The notes under the pieces: generated by a model
Database searches by the model: none
What the model was told of the DNA's origin: nothing
Seen by the model: only the letters and a program-made list of their open reading frames with translations
Translations under genes and position numbers: made by a program
Source: Methylobacterium mesophilicum
Lineage (GTDB): Bacteria > Pseudomonadota > Alphaproteobacteria > Rhizobiales > Beijerinckiaceae
Reading direction: 5' to 3'
Length of the DNA stretch: 64,000 nt
Assembly: GCF_022179445.1 (NCBI RefSeq)
Contig: NZ_BPQU01000008.1
Location: forward strand, 62,001-126,000
Part shown: piece after piece, positions 8,600 through 17,134 of the stretch
Numbering within the stretch: the first letter of the stretch is position 1
How the letters are laid out: the number at the start of each line of letters is the position of its first letter

Positions 8600-11524
8600 T
8601 CAGGCGATCGCCCGGGCGGCACCGTTCCAACGCTGGATGACCTCGCCCACCTGGGAGACCGGAACCGGGCGGCTGATCAGGTAGCCCTGGATCTCGTCGC
8701 AGCCCTCTGCGCGCAGATGCGCGAGCTGCGCTTCGGTCTCCACGCCCTCGGCGGTGGTGGTCATGCCGAGGCTGGAGCCCAGCCCGATCACCGCCCGGAC
8801 GATGAAGTCGGTCCCGTCCTTCACGCACAGGTCGCGCACGAAGGACTGGTCGATCTTGATCTTGTCGAACGGGAAGCTGCGCAGGTAGCTCAGCGACGAG
8901 TAGCCGGTGCCGAAATCGTCCATCGAGACCCGAACACCGAGCGCCTTCAGGCTGTGCAGGATCGCGGTGGTCGCGCCGGGATTGGCGACCAGCACCGATT
9001 CGGTGATCTCCAGCTCCAGGCGGCGGCCGGGCAGGCCGGTCCGGCGCAGGGCCTCGCGCACTGCGGTGACGAGGCTCGCCGAGGTGAACTGCACCGCCGA
9101 AACGTTGACCGCCACCTTGAGCCCATCCGGCCAGCGGGCGGCCTCCTCGCAGGCCCGGCGCAGGACCCATTCGCCGAGCGGGACGATCAGGCCCAGTTCC
9201 TCGGCGATCGGGATGAATTCGGCGGGCGAGACGAAGCCGCGGGTCGGGTGATCCCAGCGCAGCAGCGCCTCGAAACCGCAGATCCGGTCCGTGTCGAGGC
9301 TGTAGATCGGCTGGTAATAGACCTCGAACGCCTCGCGGATCAGCGCGTCGCGCAGGTCGCGCTCCAGCAGCCGCCGGGCCTGGAGGCGGGCATCCATCTC
9401 GGGCTCGAAGAACCGGAACGAGCCCCGGGCCTCGGTCTTCCCGCGGTCTAGGGCGACCTCGGCATTCTTCAGGAGCTTCTCGCAGCTGGCCCCGTCGCTC
9501 GGTGCCAGGGTGATGCCGATGGTCAGCCCGACGCTAATCTCGTGGTTGCTCAAGATGTAGGGCGCGCTCAGCACCTCGATGATCCGGCGGGCCAGGATCG
9601 CGGCCTCCTCCGGGCGATCGACGCCGCGCTGGACGACGATGAACTCGTCCGCACCGAGCCGGGCGACGCAGTCGATCTCGCGCACGCAGGCGGTGAGCCG
9701 CTCGCCGACCGCCGCAAGCAGCTCGTCGCCGACCCCATGCCCGAGCGTCTCGTTGACCGGGCGGAAGTCGTCGAGGTCGATCGCGAAGACGGCGAAGCCC
9801 GAATCGCGCCCGGCCTGCGCCACCGCCATCTCGATCTGCTGGCCGAGCGCTTCACGATTCGGCAGGCCCGTCACCGTGTCGTGGTGCGCCAGGAAGGCGA
9901 TGCGGGCCTCGGCGCGGCGGCGCTCCGTGACGTCCTCGTAGGTCGCCACGAATCCGCCATCGGCAGTCTCGCGGCGGTCGATCGAGACGGTGCGGCCGTT
10001 GGCGAGTTCTTGGAATTGCGTGTGCCAGGTGCCGCCGCGATGCGCTTCGTGCTCCTGGTGGAGGAGGGCAGCGAGGTCGCTGCCGGGATGGTTGCCGGCC
10101 ACGAGGCTCGCCCGCATCACGTCCTGCGCCGACATCCCCGGAACGATCGTCCCGGCGGCCAGGCCGTAGATCTCGCTGTAGCGCCGGTTCACCACCATCA
10201 GGCGATGCTGTGCGTCGTAGAGGCAGAGGCCCTGGGACATGTTGTCCAGCGCCGCGTCGAGCCGCAGGTTGGTCTCGGTCAGCCGGTCCTCCTGCTCCTT
10301 GAGCAGGCTGATATCGCTGCACACGGCCACGAAGCCGCCCGACTGGGTGGCGCTCCGGCTCACCCGCAGCCAGCGCCCGTCCGCCAGCCGGATGTCGCCG
10401 TCGCGGGCGAGCGCCCGGAAGCACTCGTCGAGGGATTGCGAGCCGGTACCGGAACCGTCCTCGGAATCCGACGGACAGATGCCGGCCAGGATCGCGGCCT
10501 CGAGCCCGTCGAAGAAGCGCAGCGCCTGGGCGTTGGCGAGCGCGATGCACCCCACGGCGTCGACCACCACCACGCCTTCGCGGGAGGTCTGCAGCGCGTC
10601 CGTCACCAGGGCCTCGGCGACCCGTCGCTGGCTGACCTCACGCTGCATCATCGCCTGGATGTTGTCGCGCATCACCGCCATCGAGCGGAGCAGGCTGCCG
10701 AGCTCGTCCCGGCCGCCGGCCGGGATCCGGTCGTCGAGGCGTCCGCTGGCGATCCGCTCGGCGGCCGCCGAGGCATCGGCGAGGGGGCCGGTGATCCGGC
10801 GGTTGAGCAGCCAAGCGATCAGCGCGCAGGCGAACACCGCAAGCCCCGCCGCGATGGCGTTGACGTGGATCTCCCGGGCCACCAGCGTCCGGGCGGCCTG
10901 CCGGAAGGTGAAGCCGTCGCCCGCCGTATAGTTGACCAACAGGTCGATCTGGTTGTCGACCGCGCTGGCATACTGGTCCAGCGCGTCCCAGCGCTCGGGG
11001 CGGGCGGTGGCCGGGTCGAGGCCGCGGCGCATCTCCTCCCAGGCAGCCACCGCTGCCTGGACGGCGCCCGCGGTGCGCACCGACCGGTCCGATTGCGAGC
11101 GCTCGACGGCGATGGTCAAGTCTTCGGCGAGCGTGGTCGAGAGATCGGCAATCTCGGCATCGAGCTTGGCCGCCTGGGCGGAGTCGCGGACATGAGTCCG
11201 GCGCGCGAAGGCGCTGCGCATCTTTGCGAAATCCGCCGCGGTCGCCCGGGCGTAATTGATCGACATCAGCGACTCGTCATAAGTGCGATTGACGAGCGCC
11301 CCGACATGCGAGATCGCCACCACGGCATAGAGCCCGAGCGCCCCCGACAGCAGGCTCATGCCCAGGAACGCGACGAAGATCCGACCGCGGATCGTCGCCG
11401 AAAGGCCGGTGATGCCGCGCACAAAGCGCATCAGACCCGAAGGCGGCCGCTCATCCGTCGCTCTCTCGGGGTCTCGCATCGCACCGCGCCGTGTGACAGG
11501 TGCCATGAACCGTAATTGCCACAT
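8600..11524 (-). CDS. Membrane GGDEF/EAL protein with HAMP and two PAS domains
   Basis: Likely enzyme of cyclic-di-GMP turnover, 974 residues from the longest start (ATG alternatives at residues 7 and 16). Layout: TM1 about 48-70, a periplasmic helical sensor about 71-220, TM2 about 221-240, HAMP about 241-293, PAS about 300-410, PAS about 420-535, GGDEF about 545-700 and EAL about 720-970. The cyclase signature reads GADEF (residues 624-628) in place of GGDEF. The EAL site looks intact (EALLRW at about 752, the NVSA Asn, and DDFGTGYSSLSYL). Net phosphodiesterase activity is therefore more likely than synthesis, though GADEF need not be inactive. The sensed signal is unknown. Confidence 0.92.
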   Translation of the reverse strand: MWQLRFMAPVTRRGAMRDPERATDERPPSGLMRFVRGITGLSATIRGRIFVAFLGMSLLSGALGLYAVVAISHVGALVNRTYDESLMSINYARATAADFAKMRSAFARRTHVRDSAQAAKLDAEIADLSTTLAEDLTIAVERSQSDRSVRTAGAVQAAVAAWEEMRRGLDPATARPERWDALDQYASAVDNQIDLLVNYTAGDGFTFRQAARTLVAREIHVNAIAAGLAVFACALIAWLLNRRITGPLADASAAAERIASGRLDDRIPAGGRDELGSLLRSMAVMRDNIQAMMQREVSQRRVAEALVTDALQTSREGVVVVDAVGCIALANAQALRFFDGLEAAILAGICPSDSEDGSGTGSQSLDECFRALARDGDIRLADGRWLRVSRSATQSGGFVAVCSDISLLKEQEDRLTETNLRLDAALDNMSQGLCLYDAQHRLMVVNRRYSEIYGLAAGTIVPGMSAQDVMRASLVAGNHPGSDLAALLHQEHEAHRGGTWHTQFQELANGRTVSIDRRETADGGFVATYEDVTERRRAEARIAFLAHHDTVTGLPNREALGQQIEMAVAQAGRDSGFAVFAIDLDDFRPVNETLGHGVGDELLAAVGERLTACVREIDCVARLGADEFIVVQRGVDRPEEAAILARRIIEVLSAPYILSNHEISVGLTIGITLAPSDGASCEKLLKNAEVALDRGKTEARGSFRFFEPEMDARLQARRLLERDLRDALIREAFEVYYQPIYSLDTDRICGFEALLRWDHPTRGFVSPAEFIPIAEELGLIVPLGEWVLRRACEEAARWPDGLKVAVNVSAVQFTSASLVTAVREALRRTGLPGRRLELEITESVLVANPGATTAILHSLKALGVRVSMDDFGTGYSSLSYLRSFPFDKIKIDQSFVRDLCVKDGTDFIVRAVIGLGSSLGMTTTAEGVETEAQLAHLRAEGCDEIQGYLISRPVPVSQVGEVIQRWNGAARAIA

Positions 11525-11690
11525 GTTAAGAGCCGATTAGCCGGGGCCATTATCGGTTCGTCTTATGGATAATCGTTTTGACCCGTTCCTGGTCTCGCAA
11601 ACAGCCCAACTCCGCGGAACGTGAGGGTTTTCGAAAATGATTTCTCAATAAAGTCTCAGGTAGATTGCCTCGATCAGCCCGAGGAATGCC

Positions 11691-12068
11691 ATGGCCCCCG
11701 CTGCGCCGAGTATGCCCGTCCCGCTCCGCTGGAAATCGGCCATGCCGGCGGCCATCGCTCTGGCCCTCGGCCTGGTCTGCGGCCTGATCCTGGTGGGCGA
11801 CCTGGAAGCCTCCGGATTGCTGGTGTCCCAGAAGGGCCGCGCGTTCCAGCCGGGGAATATCGCCCTCAGCCGGGGCGAGACGGTGATGTTCGTCAACGAC
11901 GACAGCGATTTGCTGCACCACGTCTTCGTGGAATCCGACACGTTCAGCTTCGATTCCGGGGATCAGGAACCAGGCAGCCGCACGCCGGTCACCTTCACCG
12001 AGCGCGGCACCTTTCAGGTGCTCTGCGGCATCCACCCGAAGATGAAGCTCGTGGTGCGGGTGAACTGA
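11691..12068 (+). CDS. Amicyanin/plastocyanin-like cupredoxin with N-terminal anchor
   Basis: Type 1 copper protein of 125 residues, expected to face the periplasm. Residues 18-37 form a signal peptide or membrane anchor. The cupredoxin fold carries the copper ligands His76 (or His77) in LLHHVFVES, and Cys112, His115 and Met118 in CGIHPKM. The short Cys-x2-His-x2-Met spacing is that of amicyanin, not the longer loop of plastocyanin. The protein could carry electrons, but no methylamine dehydrogenase or other partner gene is nearby. It is divergent from the GGDEF/EAL gene. Confidence 0.85.
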   Translation: MAPAAPSMPVPLRWKSAMPAAIALALGLVCGLILVGDLEASGLLVSQKGRAFQPGNIALSRGETVMFVNDDSDLLHHVFVESDTFSFDSGDQEPGSRTPVTFTERGTFQVLCGIHPKMKLVVRVN

Positions 12069-12254
12069 TACCGGTTCGACGGGTCGGGCAGGCCATCGAC
12101 CTCCGATCCCACGCCGTCATTGCGCGCGCAGCGACGAGGCGAGCGAAAAAGTTCTTCACCCCACGCATCCCGGGGTGCTGCGAGGCAGCCCAAGGATGAA
12201 AAAGGTTGGTCGGTGGAGAGGGCGCCGAGAGACCTCTCCTGCGGCCTCAACCGA
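12069..12254. other. Gap between convergent genes with REP fragment
   Basis: About 12113-12200 begins with GCCGTCATTGCGCGCGCAGC, resembling the common alphaproteobacterial cgtcattgcgagcg REP head. It seems to be a single decayed arm. No gene or clear terminator is seen. Confidence 0.4.
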
Positions 12255-13541
12255 TCACCGCTCCGCGGCTCGGATCGGCTTGGTCTGCGGTGCCGGCTTC
12301 ACGCGCTCGATCGTCTGGCCGTCGCGCAGCTCCGGGGGCGGGCTGAAGATGATGTGGCTGTCGGCCGCCAGACCGGATTCGAGTTCGAGAATCCGCCCGA
12401 GATCGCGCCGCACCTTGATCGTCCGCCAGGTCACCCGGTCGTCCTCGCCGACTTCCGCGACCTGGAAGCCGTTGCGGTTGAAGACGGTCGCCTCGGCCGG
12501 AACCGAGACGCTCTCCTCGGTGCGCGGGATCTTCAGCGTCACGGTGGCGTAGAGCCCGGCCCGAAGCGCCCGGTCGGGGTTGGGCACGTCCACCTGCGTG
12601 GTCAGGGTCCGCGAGGCGGCGTTCAACGCCACCGAGCTGCGCTCGACGAAGCCGCCGAACCGGCGACCCGGGATCTGCGGGACGCTGATCTCGGCTTGGA
12701 CGCCCGGCTTGACGCCCACGGCATCGTTCTGCGGCACGTTCACGGTGATGCGCAGGACGCTGTCCTGGTCCATGCTGAGGAGCGGCGTGCCGCCGTTGTC
12801 GGCTCTGACCAGATCGCCCACATCGACGTTGCGGGTCGTGACCACGCCGTCGAACGGCGCGACAACCCGCTCGAACGCCGTGAGCGCCTTCAGGCGGTCG
12901 ACCACGGCTTCCTGCGACGTGATGTTGGCGGTGGCGACCTTCACGCCCGCCTCGGCGGCCGCCAGGGTCGCGGCCTGCGAGAGCACGCCTGCCTGCGACG
13001 TGTCGGCGTTCTGGCGCGAGGCCCAGCCCTGGACGGCCAGGGTCGAGGTGCGGTTGTTGGTGAGATTGGCGAGGTTGACGTTGGCCCGGGCCTGCTCGAC
13101 CTGCGCCTGAGCCTGTAGCAGCTGCGCCTTCAGCTGGCCGACTTGAGCCTCGGCCTGCGAGAGCTGCTGGTCGAGGTCCGGCGCCGCGATGCGCAGGAGC
13201 AGGTCGCCGGCCTTGACCCGGGAGCCGATATCCACCCGCCGTTCGGCGATGTAGCCGGTGGCACGGGCGGCGATCGCGGCGGTCGTGAAGGCCTGTGTCT
13301 CGCCCGGCAGCATCAGGTCGAGGGGGCCGTTCGCCCGCTCCGCCACGACGGTGCGCACCTGGGGCACCAGGGTCTTGATCCGCTCCAGGGTCGCGGTCGC
13401 CTCGACGTCCCGCTGCCAGTGGTTGTAGGCGCCGTAACCCAGCAATCCGAGAGCGGTGAGACCCACGAGGACGAACGGGCCCTTGCCGGGCGGCGGCGGG
13501 ATGTCCTTGGTGCCCGTCTGCACCGCGTCTTGAGCCTTCAT
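12255..13541 (-). CDS. RND-type efflux periplasmic adaptor (HlyD/MFP family)
   Basis: Membrane-fusion protein of 428 residues. A Pro/Gly-rich cytosolic leader precedes a single membrane anchor at about 22-38. The lipoyl/barrel-sandwich half-motifs are near ARATGYIAERRVDIGSRVKAG, followed by a helical hairpin rich in Gln and Ala at about 130-200. The second lipoyl half is near FDGVVTTRNVDVGDLV, then beta-barrel and membrane-proximal domains. Such adaptors link an inner-membrane RND pump to an outer-membrane channel. Neither gene is adjacent: downstream is the convergent cupredoxin and upstream an EI24-type protein. The partner pump must be elsewhere or absent. Confidence 0.88.
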   Translation of the reverse strand: MKAQDAVQTGTKDIPPPPGKGPFVLVGLTALGLLGYGAYNHWQRDVEATATLERIKTLVPQVRTVVAERANGPLDLMLPGETQAFTTAAIAARATGYIAERRVDIGSRVKAGDLLLRIAAPDLDQQLSQAEAQVGQLKAQLLQAQAQVEQARANVNLANLTNNRTSTLAVQGWASRQNADTSQAGVLSQAATLAAAEAGVKVATANITSQEAVVDRLKALTAFERVVAPFDGVVTTRNVDVGDLVRADNGGTPLLSMDQDSVLRITVNVPQNDAVGVKPGVQAEISVPQIPGRRFGGFVERSSVALNAASRTLTTQVDVPNPDRALRAGLYATVTLKIPRTEESVSVPAEATVFNRNGFQVAEVGEDDRVTWRTIKVRRDLGRILELESGLAADSHIIFSPPPELRDGQTIERVKPAPQTKPIRAAER

Positions 13542-13632
13542 CGTTCGGCTCTCCGCCGCGAATACCGCCTACTCTTGTCACGGTAGCGGCCGAAGACCGC
13601 GACGAATAGAGCGAGGCTTCGCCGCATCTCGA

Positions 13633-14337
13633 CTATCGCGCGACCGGCCCTTCCAGGCGCAGGCGCCGGCTGAGCCGCTTGTGCAGGTGGACCATCAGGG
13701 CGATGCCGAACAGCGGCGTCAGCAGGTTGAGGATCGGCACCACCATCAGGGCCGACATCAGGCAGCCGGCGCCGAGCGTCCGGACCGCGTAGGCCTTGCG
13801 CATCTCGGCGGCCTCCGGGAGCGGCCGGAACCGGGCCGCCGCCATCTCGAAATATTCCCGCGCCAGCAGGTAGGCGTTGGCGCCGAAGAACGCCACGATC
13901 CCGATGACCGGCACGAAGAAGATCACCAGGGCCGCCAGGTTGACCAGCAGCGTCACACCCGCGAAGCGCACCGCATAGAAGAGCGCGGTGCCGAGCGGCA
14001 TCGGGCGGCCCGGGGGATCGTTCGGGAAGTCCGTGCGCTCGACGATCGCGGCGGCATCGTCGAGGAAGAACCCGGCCACCAGGATCGATATCGCCGGCAT
14101 GAGGTAGGCCAGAACCACGAACAGGCCGAACCCCGCGAGGTAGTAGGCGAGGTTGTCGAGGATCGGGTACTGGGCGGAGATGTGGTGGCTCGCCTGGAAC
14201 GCCTGGACGAGGCGGGTCAGGCCGAACCAGAGCAGGACCAGGAGCCCGAGTGTCAGGCTCAGGGATTTCCACAGGATCGCCCGCAGGGGCGGGGAGAAGG
14301 TCTGGCGCAAAGCCGCCGCGGCGGACTCGACGATCAT
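13633..14337 (-). CDS. EI24/CysZ-like integral membrane protein
   Basis: Membrane protein of 234 residues with about four to six hydrophobic segments. They run from the first helix near residue 23 to the last pair ALMVVPILNLLTPLFGIALMVH. The pattern AVRTLGAGCLMSALMVVPILNLLTPL resembles the CysZ/EI24 family (PF07264), which in enterobacteria contributes to sulfate uptake. No sulfate assimilation genes are nearby, so transport of sulfate is not shown. ATG 14337 was chosen because the open sequence upstream to 14487 is Arg-rich and overlaps the promoter of the divergent oxidase. Confidence 0.75.
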   Translation of the reverse strand: MIVESAAAALRQTFSPPLRAILWKSLSLTLGLLVLLWFGLTRLVQAFQASHHISAQYPILDNLAYYLAGFGLFVVLAYLMPAISILVAGFFLDDAAAIVERTDFPNDPPGRPMPLGTALFYAVRFAGVTLLVNLAALVIFFVPVIGIVAFFGANAYLLAREYFEMAAARFRPLPEAAEMRKAYAVRTLGAGCLMSALMVVPILNLLTPLFGIALMVHLHKRLSRRLRLEGPVAR

Positions 14338-14511
14338 CGGGCGGGGTTTCCGGCTTGAGCGCTTGCCGCCGATGAGACACCGGTTCGGCGCGAAGGAGCG
14401 CGAGACCTCGGGGACGCGGCGCCGGAAGCGGCGCGGCAGCGTTGTGAAGCGGTGTGGCGACCGGCGCAAGGCCAGGCACGGCCGCACCGGAGCGAGCGGA
14501 CAGGAGCGCGC

Positions 14512-15864
14512 GTGCAGGATTCCAGGGTGAAGGCCTCGACTTCATCGCATGCTGAGGTCCGCTCCGCGGACCCGCCGCGGGCACCGGATTACCGGCCGCG
14601 CCTGGCGCCGCCGCCCGCGGATCCGGAAGTGCTGGTGATCGGTGCCGGCGCCGCCGGCATCGGGGCCGCGCGGACCCTGGTGGAGCGGGGCGTGCGTGTC
14701 GCCGTTCTGGAGGCCCGCGACCGGATCGGCGGCCGGGCCTTCACGGTTTCGATTCGCGGCCACGCCCTCGACCTCGGGGCCCACTGGCTCCATGCCGGGC
14801 CGATCAACCCGCTGGTCGCGTTGGGCCGGACGCGCGGAGAGCGCCTGAAGCTGGCTCCCCAGGAGAGCCACGTCTGGGTCGACCGCCGCCGGGGTCGCCC
14901 CGACGAGATCCGGGCCAACGCCAGGGCCTTCGACCGGGCCGACCAGGCCATGACCCGCGGCGCGGCGCAGCCGGGGCCAGACCGTCCGGCCGAGACCGCG
15001 CTTCCACCGGGGCTCGGCCCCTGGGGCACCCGCGTCGCGCAGGTCCACGGGCTGGTCTCGGGCCGGGCGCTCGATGAGGTCTCGCTGCACGATTTCCCGA
15101 GCCTCGAATACAGCGAGAACTTTTTTCTGGCCGGGGGCTACGGCAGCTACCTCGCACGGCTCACCAACGACCTGCCGATCGCGCTCGCGAGCCCCGTCAC
15201 GCGCATCGACTGGTCAGACCGGCAGGTGCGCGTGGAGACGGGCGATGGAACCACGTACCGGGCCCGGGCTGTGATCGTGACGGTGCCGGTCATGGTGTTG
15301 CGCGACGGCCCGGCCTTCTCGCCGCCGCTGCCGAACGCGGTCCGGGCGGCGATCGACGGCTTCTCGACCGGGATCTACGAGCACGCGGTCCTGCACTGGC
15401 CGTCGAGCCCGTTCCGGGGCCGGGACCGGTTGGCGGCGATCCACGGCACGCGACCGTCGCCGGCCGGCCTGCTCACCCGGATCGACGACACGCCGTTCCA
15501 TTACTACGAACTCGACGTGCATGAGGCGGAGGCGCTCGATGCGGCCGGCTCGGGCCCCGACGGGGTGCGCCGCCATGTCCGGGCGGTGCTCGCCGAGCAG
15601 TTCGGCCGGGCGCGGCTGCGCGACCTGACCATCCCGGCGGTGAGCGCATGGCGGCACGATCCCTGGTCCCGCGGCTCCTGGGCGGTGGTGCCCCCCGGCC
15701 ACGCGCCGGCCCGGGCGTTCCTGCGCGCGCCCCTCGCCGACACCGTCTGGTTCGCCGGCGAGGCGCTGTCGCGGCTGCAATGGGGCACCGTGGGCGGCGC
15801 CTACGAGGAGGGCACCCGCGCCGCCGCGGCTGCCGCCGAGCGTATCCGCGCGGGCACAGGCTGA
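14512..15864 (+). CDS. FAD-dependent amine oxidase family protein
   Basis: Flavin amine oxidase of about 450 residues. The N-terminal Rossmann loop is VLVIGAGAAGIGAARTL, then EARDRIGGRAFT (FAD ribose and GG doublet) and LDLGAHWLHAG. Near the C-terminus, DTVWFAGEALSRLQWGTVGGAYEEG is the typical FAD-closing motif of monoamine and polyamine oxidases. The substrate is unknown. GTG 14512 is preferred because AGGAG lies 5-10 bases upstream. A second GTG at 14527 is possible. No Tat or Sec signal is seen, so it is probably cytosolic. Confidence 0.85.
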   Translation: MQDSRVKASTSSHAEVRSADPPRAPDYRPRLAPPPADPEVLVIGAGAAGIGAARTLVERGVRVAVLEARDRIGGRAFTVSIRGHALDLGAHWLHAGPINPLVALGRTRGERLKLAPQESHVWVDRRRGRPDEIRANARAFDRADQAMTRGAAQPGPDRPAETALPPGLGPWGTRVAQVHGLVSGRALDEVSLHDFPSLEYSENFFLAGGYGSYLARLTNDLPIALASPVTRIDWSDRQVRVETGDGTTYRARAVIVTVPVMVLRDGPAFSPPLPNAVRAAIDGFSTGIYEHAVLHWPSSPFRGRDRLAAIHGTRPSPAGLLTRIDDTPFHYYELDVHEAEALDAAGSGPDGVRRHVRAVLAEQFGRARLRDLTIPAVSAWRHDPWSRGSWAVVPPGHAPARAFLRAPLADTVWFAGEALSRLQWGTVGGAYEEGTRAAAAAAERIRAGTG

Positions 15865-15939
15865 GGCGCGCGCGCACCGCCCGCGGCCGCGCGGCTTGCC
15901 GGAGCCCAGCGGGACGGGCATCCCGCTCAAGCTCGGGAC

Positions 15940-16587
15940 ATGGCGGAGGCGCGCGTGGATTGGATAGAGGCGATCGGCTACCTCGGTACCGCGCTGACCA
16001 TCTCGGCCTCGGCGATGAGCACCATGATCCCGCTGCGGATCATCTCGCTCTGCGCCAGCTGCGCGGTGATCACCTACGGGATCCTGATCGGCAGCATGCC
16101 GGTGGTGCTCACCGAGGCGATCCAGATCCCGTTCAACGCCTACCGCCTCTGGCAGATGATGCGGCTGGTGCGCGACGTCGAGACCGCGGCCGACGGCAAC
16201 CTCTCCCTCGAATGGCTGCGCCCGTTCGGGTCGCAGCGCCCATTCGGAATCGGCGAGGTGGTGTTCCGCAAGGGCGAGGAGGCCGGCGAGATGTACTACG
16301 TCGAGAGCGGCGCCTTCCGGATCCCGGAGGTCGGGATCGAAGTGCGCAAGGGCGGCATCGTCGGCGAGCTCGGGCTGCTCGCGCCCGGCAACACCCGCAC
16401 CGCCTCGCTGGTCTGCATCGAGGCCGGCAACGCGCTCTGCGTGTCGTATTCCGACGTGAAGCAGCTCTATTACCAGAACCCGGAATTCGGATTCTACTTC
16501 CTCAAGCTCACCAGCGAGCGGCTGTTCCAGAGCGTGCAGAGCAAGACCTCACCGCAGTCCTTGGCGGCGGAAAGTGATTTGCTATGA
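15940..16587 (+). CDS. Membrane-anchored cyclic-nucleotide-binding domain protein (Popeye-like layout)
   Basis: Encodes 215 residues. Residues 8-70 hold two or three hydrophobic helices (IGYLGTALTISASAM, IISLCASCAVITYGILIG, VVLTEAIQIPFNAYRLW). About 100-200 form a cyclic-nucleotide-binding beta-roll: FGIGEVVFRKGEEAGEMYYV, then KGGIVGELGLLAPGNTRTAS, where the GELGLLAPG segment is the phosphate-binding cassette. There is no DNA-binding domain, so it is not a Crp/Fnr regulator. The layout matches that of Popeye-domain proteins. Whether the ligand is cAMP, cGMP or other is unknown. Confidence 0.75.
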   Translation: MAEARVDWIEAIGYLGTALTISASAMSTMIPLRIISLCASCAVITYGILIGSMPVVLTEAIQIPFNAYRLWQMMRLVRDVETAADGNLSLEWLRPFGSQRPFGIGEVVFRKGEEAGEMYYVESGAFRIPEVGIEVRKGGIVGELGLLAPGNTRTASLVCIEAGNALCVSYSDVKQLYYQNPEFGFYFLKLTSERLFQSVQSKTSPQSLAAESDLL

Positions 16588-16622
16588 TCCACAGCTGGAA
16601 TCGCTTCGACCGAAAACACCGC

Positions 16623-16680
16623 ACCTTGTCTTTCCGGGGCTCGCCGAAGGCGAGAACCCGGAACCCATAACCGCCGAGGA
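16623..16680 (+). repeat. Left REP arm flanking the GIY-YIG gene
   Basis: The segment TTTCCGGGGCTCGCCGAAGG... ending GAACCCATAACCGCC is the inverted counterpart of the sequence at about 17062-17110. The pairing was made by eye, with only a handful of mismatches over nearly 50 bases. Confidence 0.8.
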
Positions 16681-16740
16681 TGCCGAAACTAGGCGCTGTC
16701 GGCTTCGGTTTGGAAATGAAACCGATCAGGCAGATCTGCC

Positions 16741-17040
16741 GTGGCGTATCACGTCTACCTGCTCGCCAGCCGAAAGCACGGCACCCTTTACGTCGGCGTC
16801 ACCAACAATCTCGCCCGCCGCGTCCACGAGCATCAGACCGCGGCAAGTCCTGGCTTCACGTCAACCTACGGCGTGACGCGGCTGGTCTGGTATGAATCCT
16901 ACACTTACATCTTGGAGGCGATCGACCGGGAGAAGGCGCTCAAGAAATGGCGCCGTGACTGGAAGATCCGGTTGATCGAGGATTTTAACCCGGACTGGTC
17001 GGACCTCTACCCGACTTTGAGCGGCTGGACCGCATCATAG
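16741..17040 (+). CDS. Small GIY-YIG nuclease-like protein
   Basis: Single-domain GIY-YIG protein of 99 residues. The YHVYLLAS and GTLYVGVTNNLARRVHEH segments hold the motif (YVY/YVG version) with the following Arg and His. ALKKWRRDWKIRLIEDFNPDW ends the domain with the Glu/Asn region common to the YhbQ/UPF0213-like group. The start is GTG 16741. REP arms in inverted orientation lie on both sides, which suggests the gene and repeats move or spread together. Members of this group are often annotated as excinuclease-like, but this one has none of the other UvrC domains. Confidence 0.88.
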   Translation: MAYHVYLLASRKHGTLYVGVTNNLARRVHEHQTAASPGFTSTYGVTRLVWYESYTYILEAIDREKALKKWRRDWKIRLIEDFNPDWSDLYPTLSGWTAS

Positions 17041-17061
17041 GCAGACGCGCTCGTCCGGCCG

Positions 17062-17110
17062 CGTTGGCGGCTATGGGTTCCGGGTTCCGCTGCGCGGCCC
17101 CGGAAAGACA
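17062..17110 (-). repeat. Right REP arm flanking the GIY-YIG gene
   Basis: GGCGGCTATGGGTTCCGGGT... through CGGCCCCGGAAAGACAAAG. Its reverse complement matches the left arm at 16623-16680. It sits between the GIY-YIG stop and the convergent dehydrogenase stop. Confidence 0.8.
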
Positions 17111-17134
17111 AAGGCGGTGTTTCCGAATGTACGC

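Noticed and set aside
9542..11515. Long open frame on the plus strand opposite the GGDEF/EAL gene
   Set aside because: Its protein is Arg/His/Pro-rich with no domain, and it lies wholly opposite a gene with clear motifs. It is an effect of high GC.
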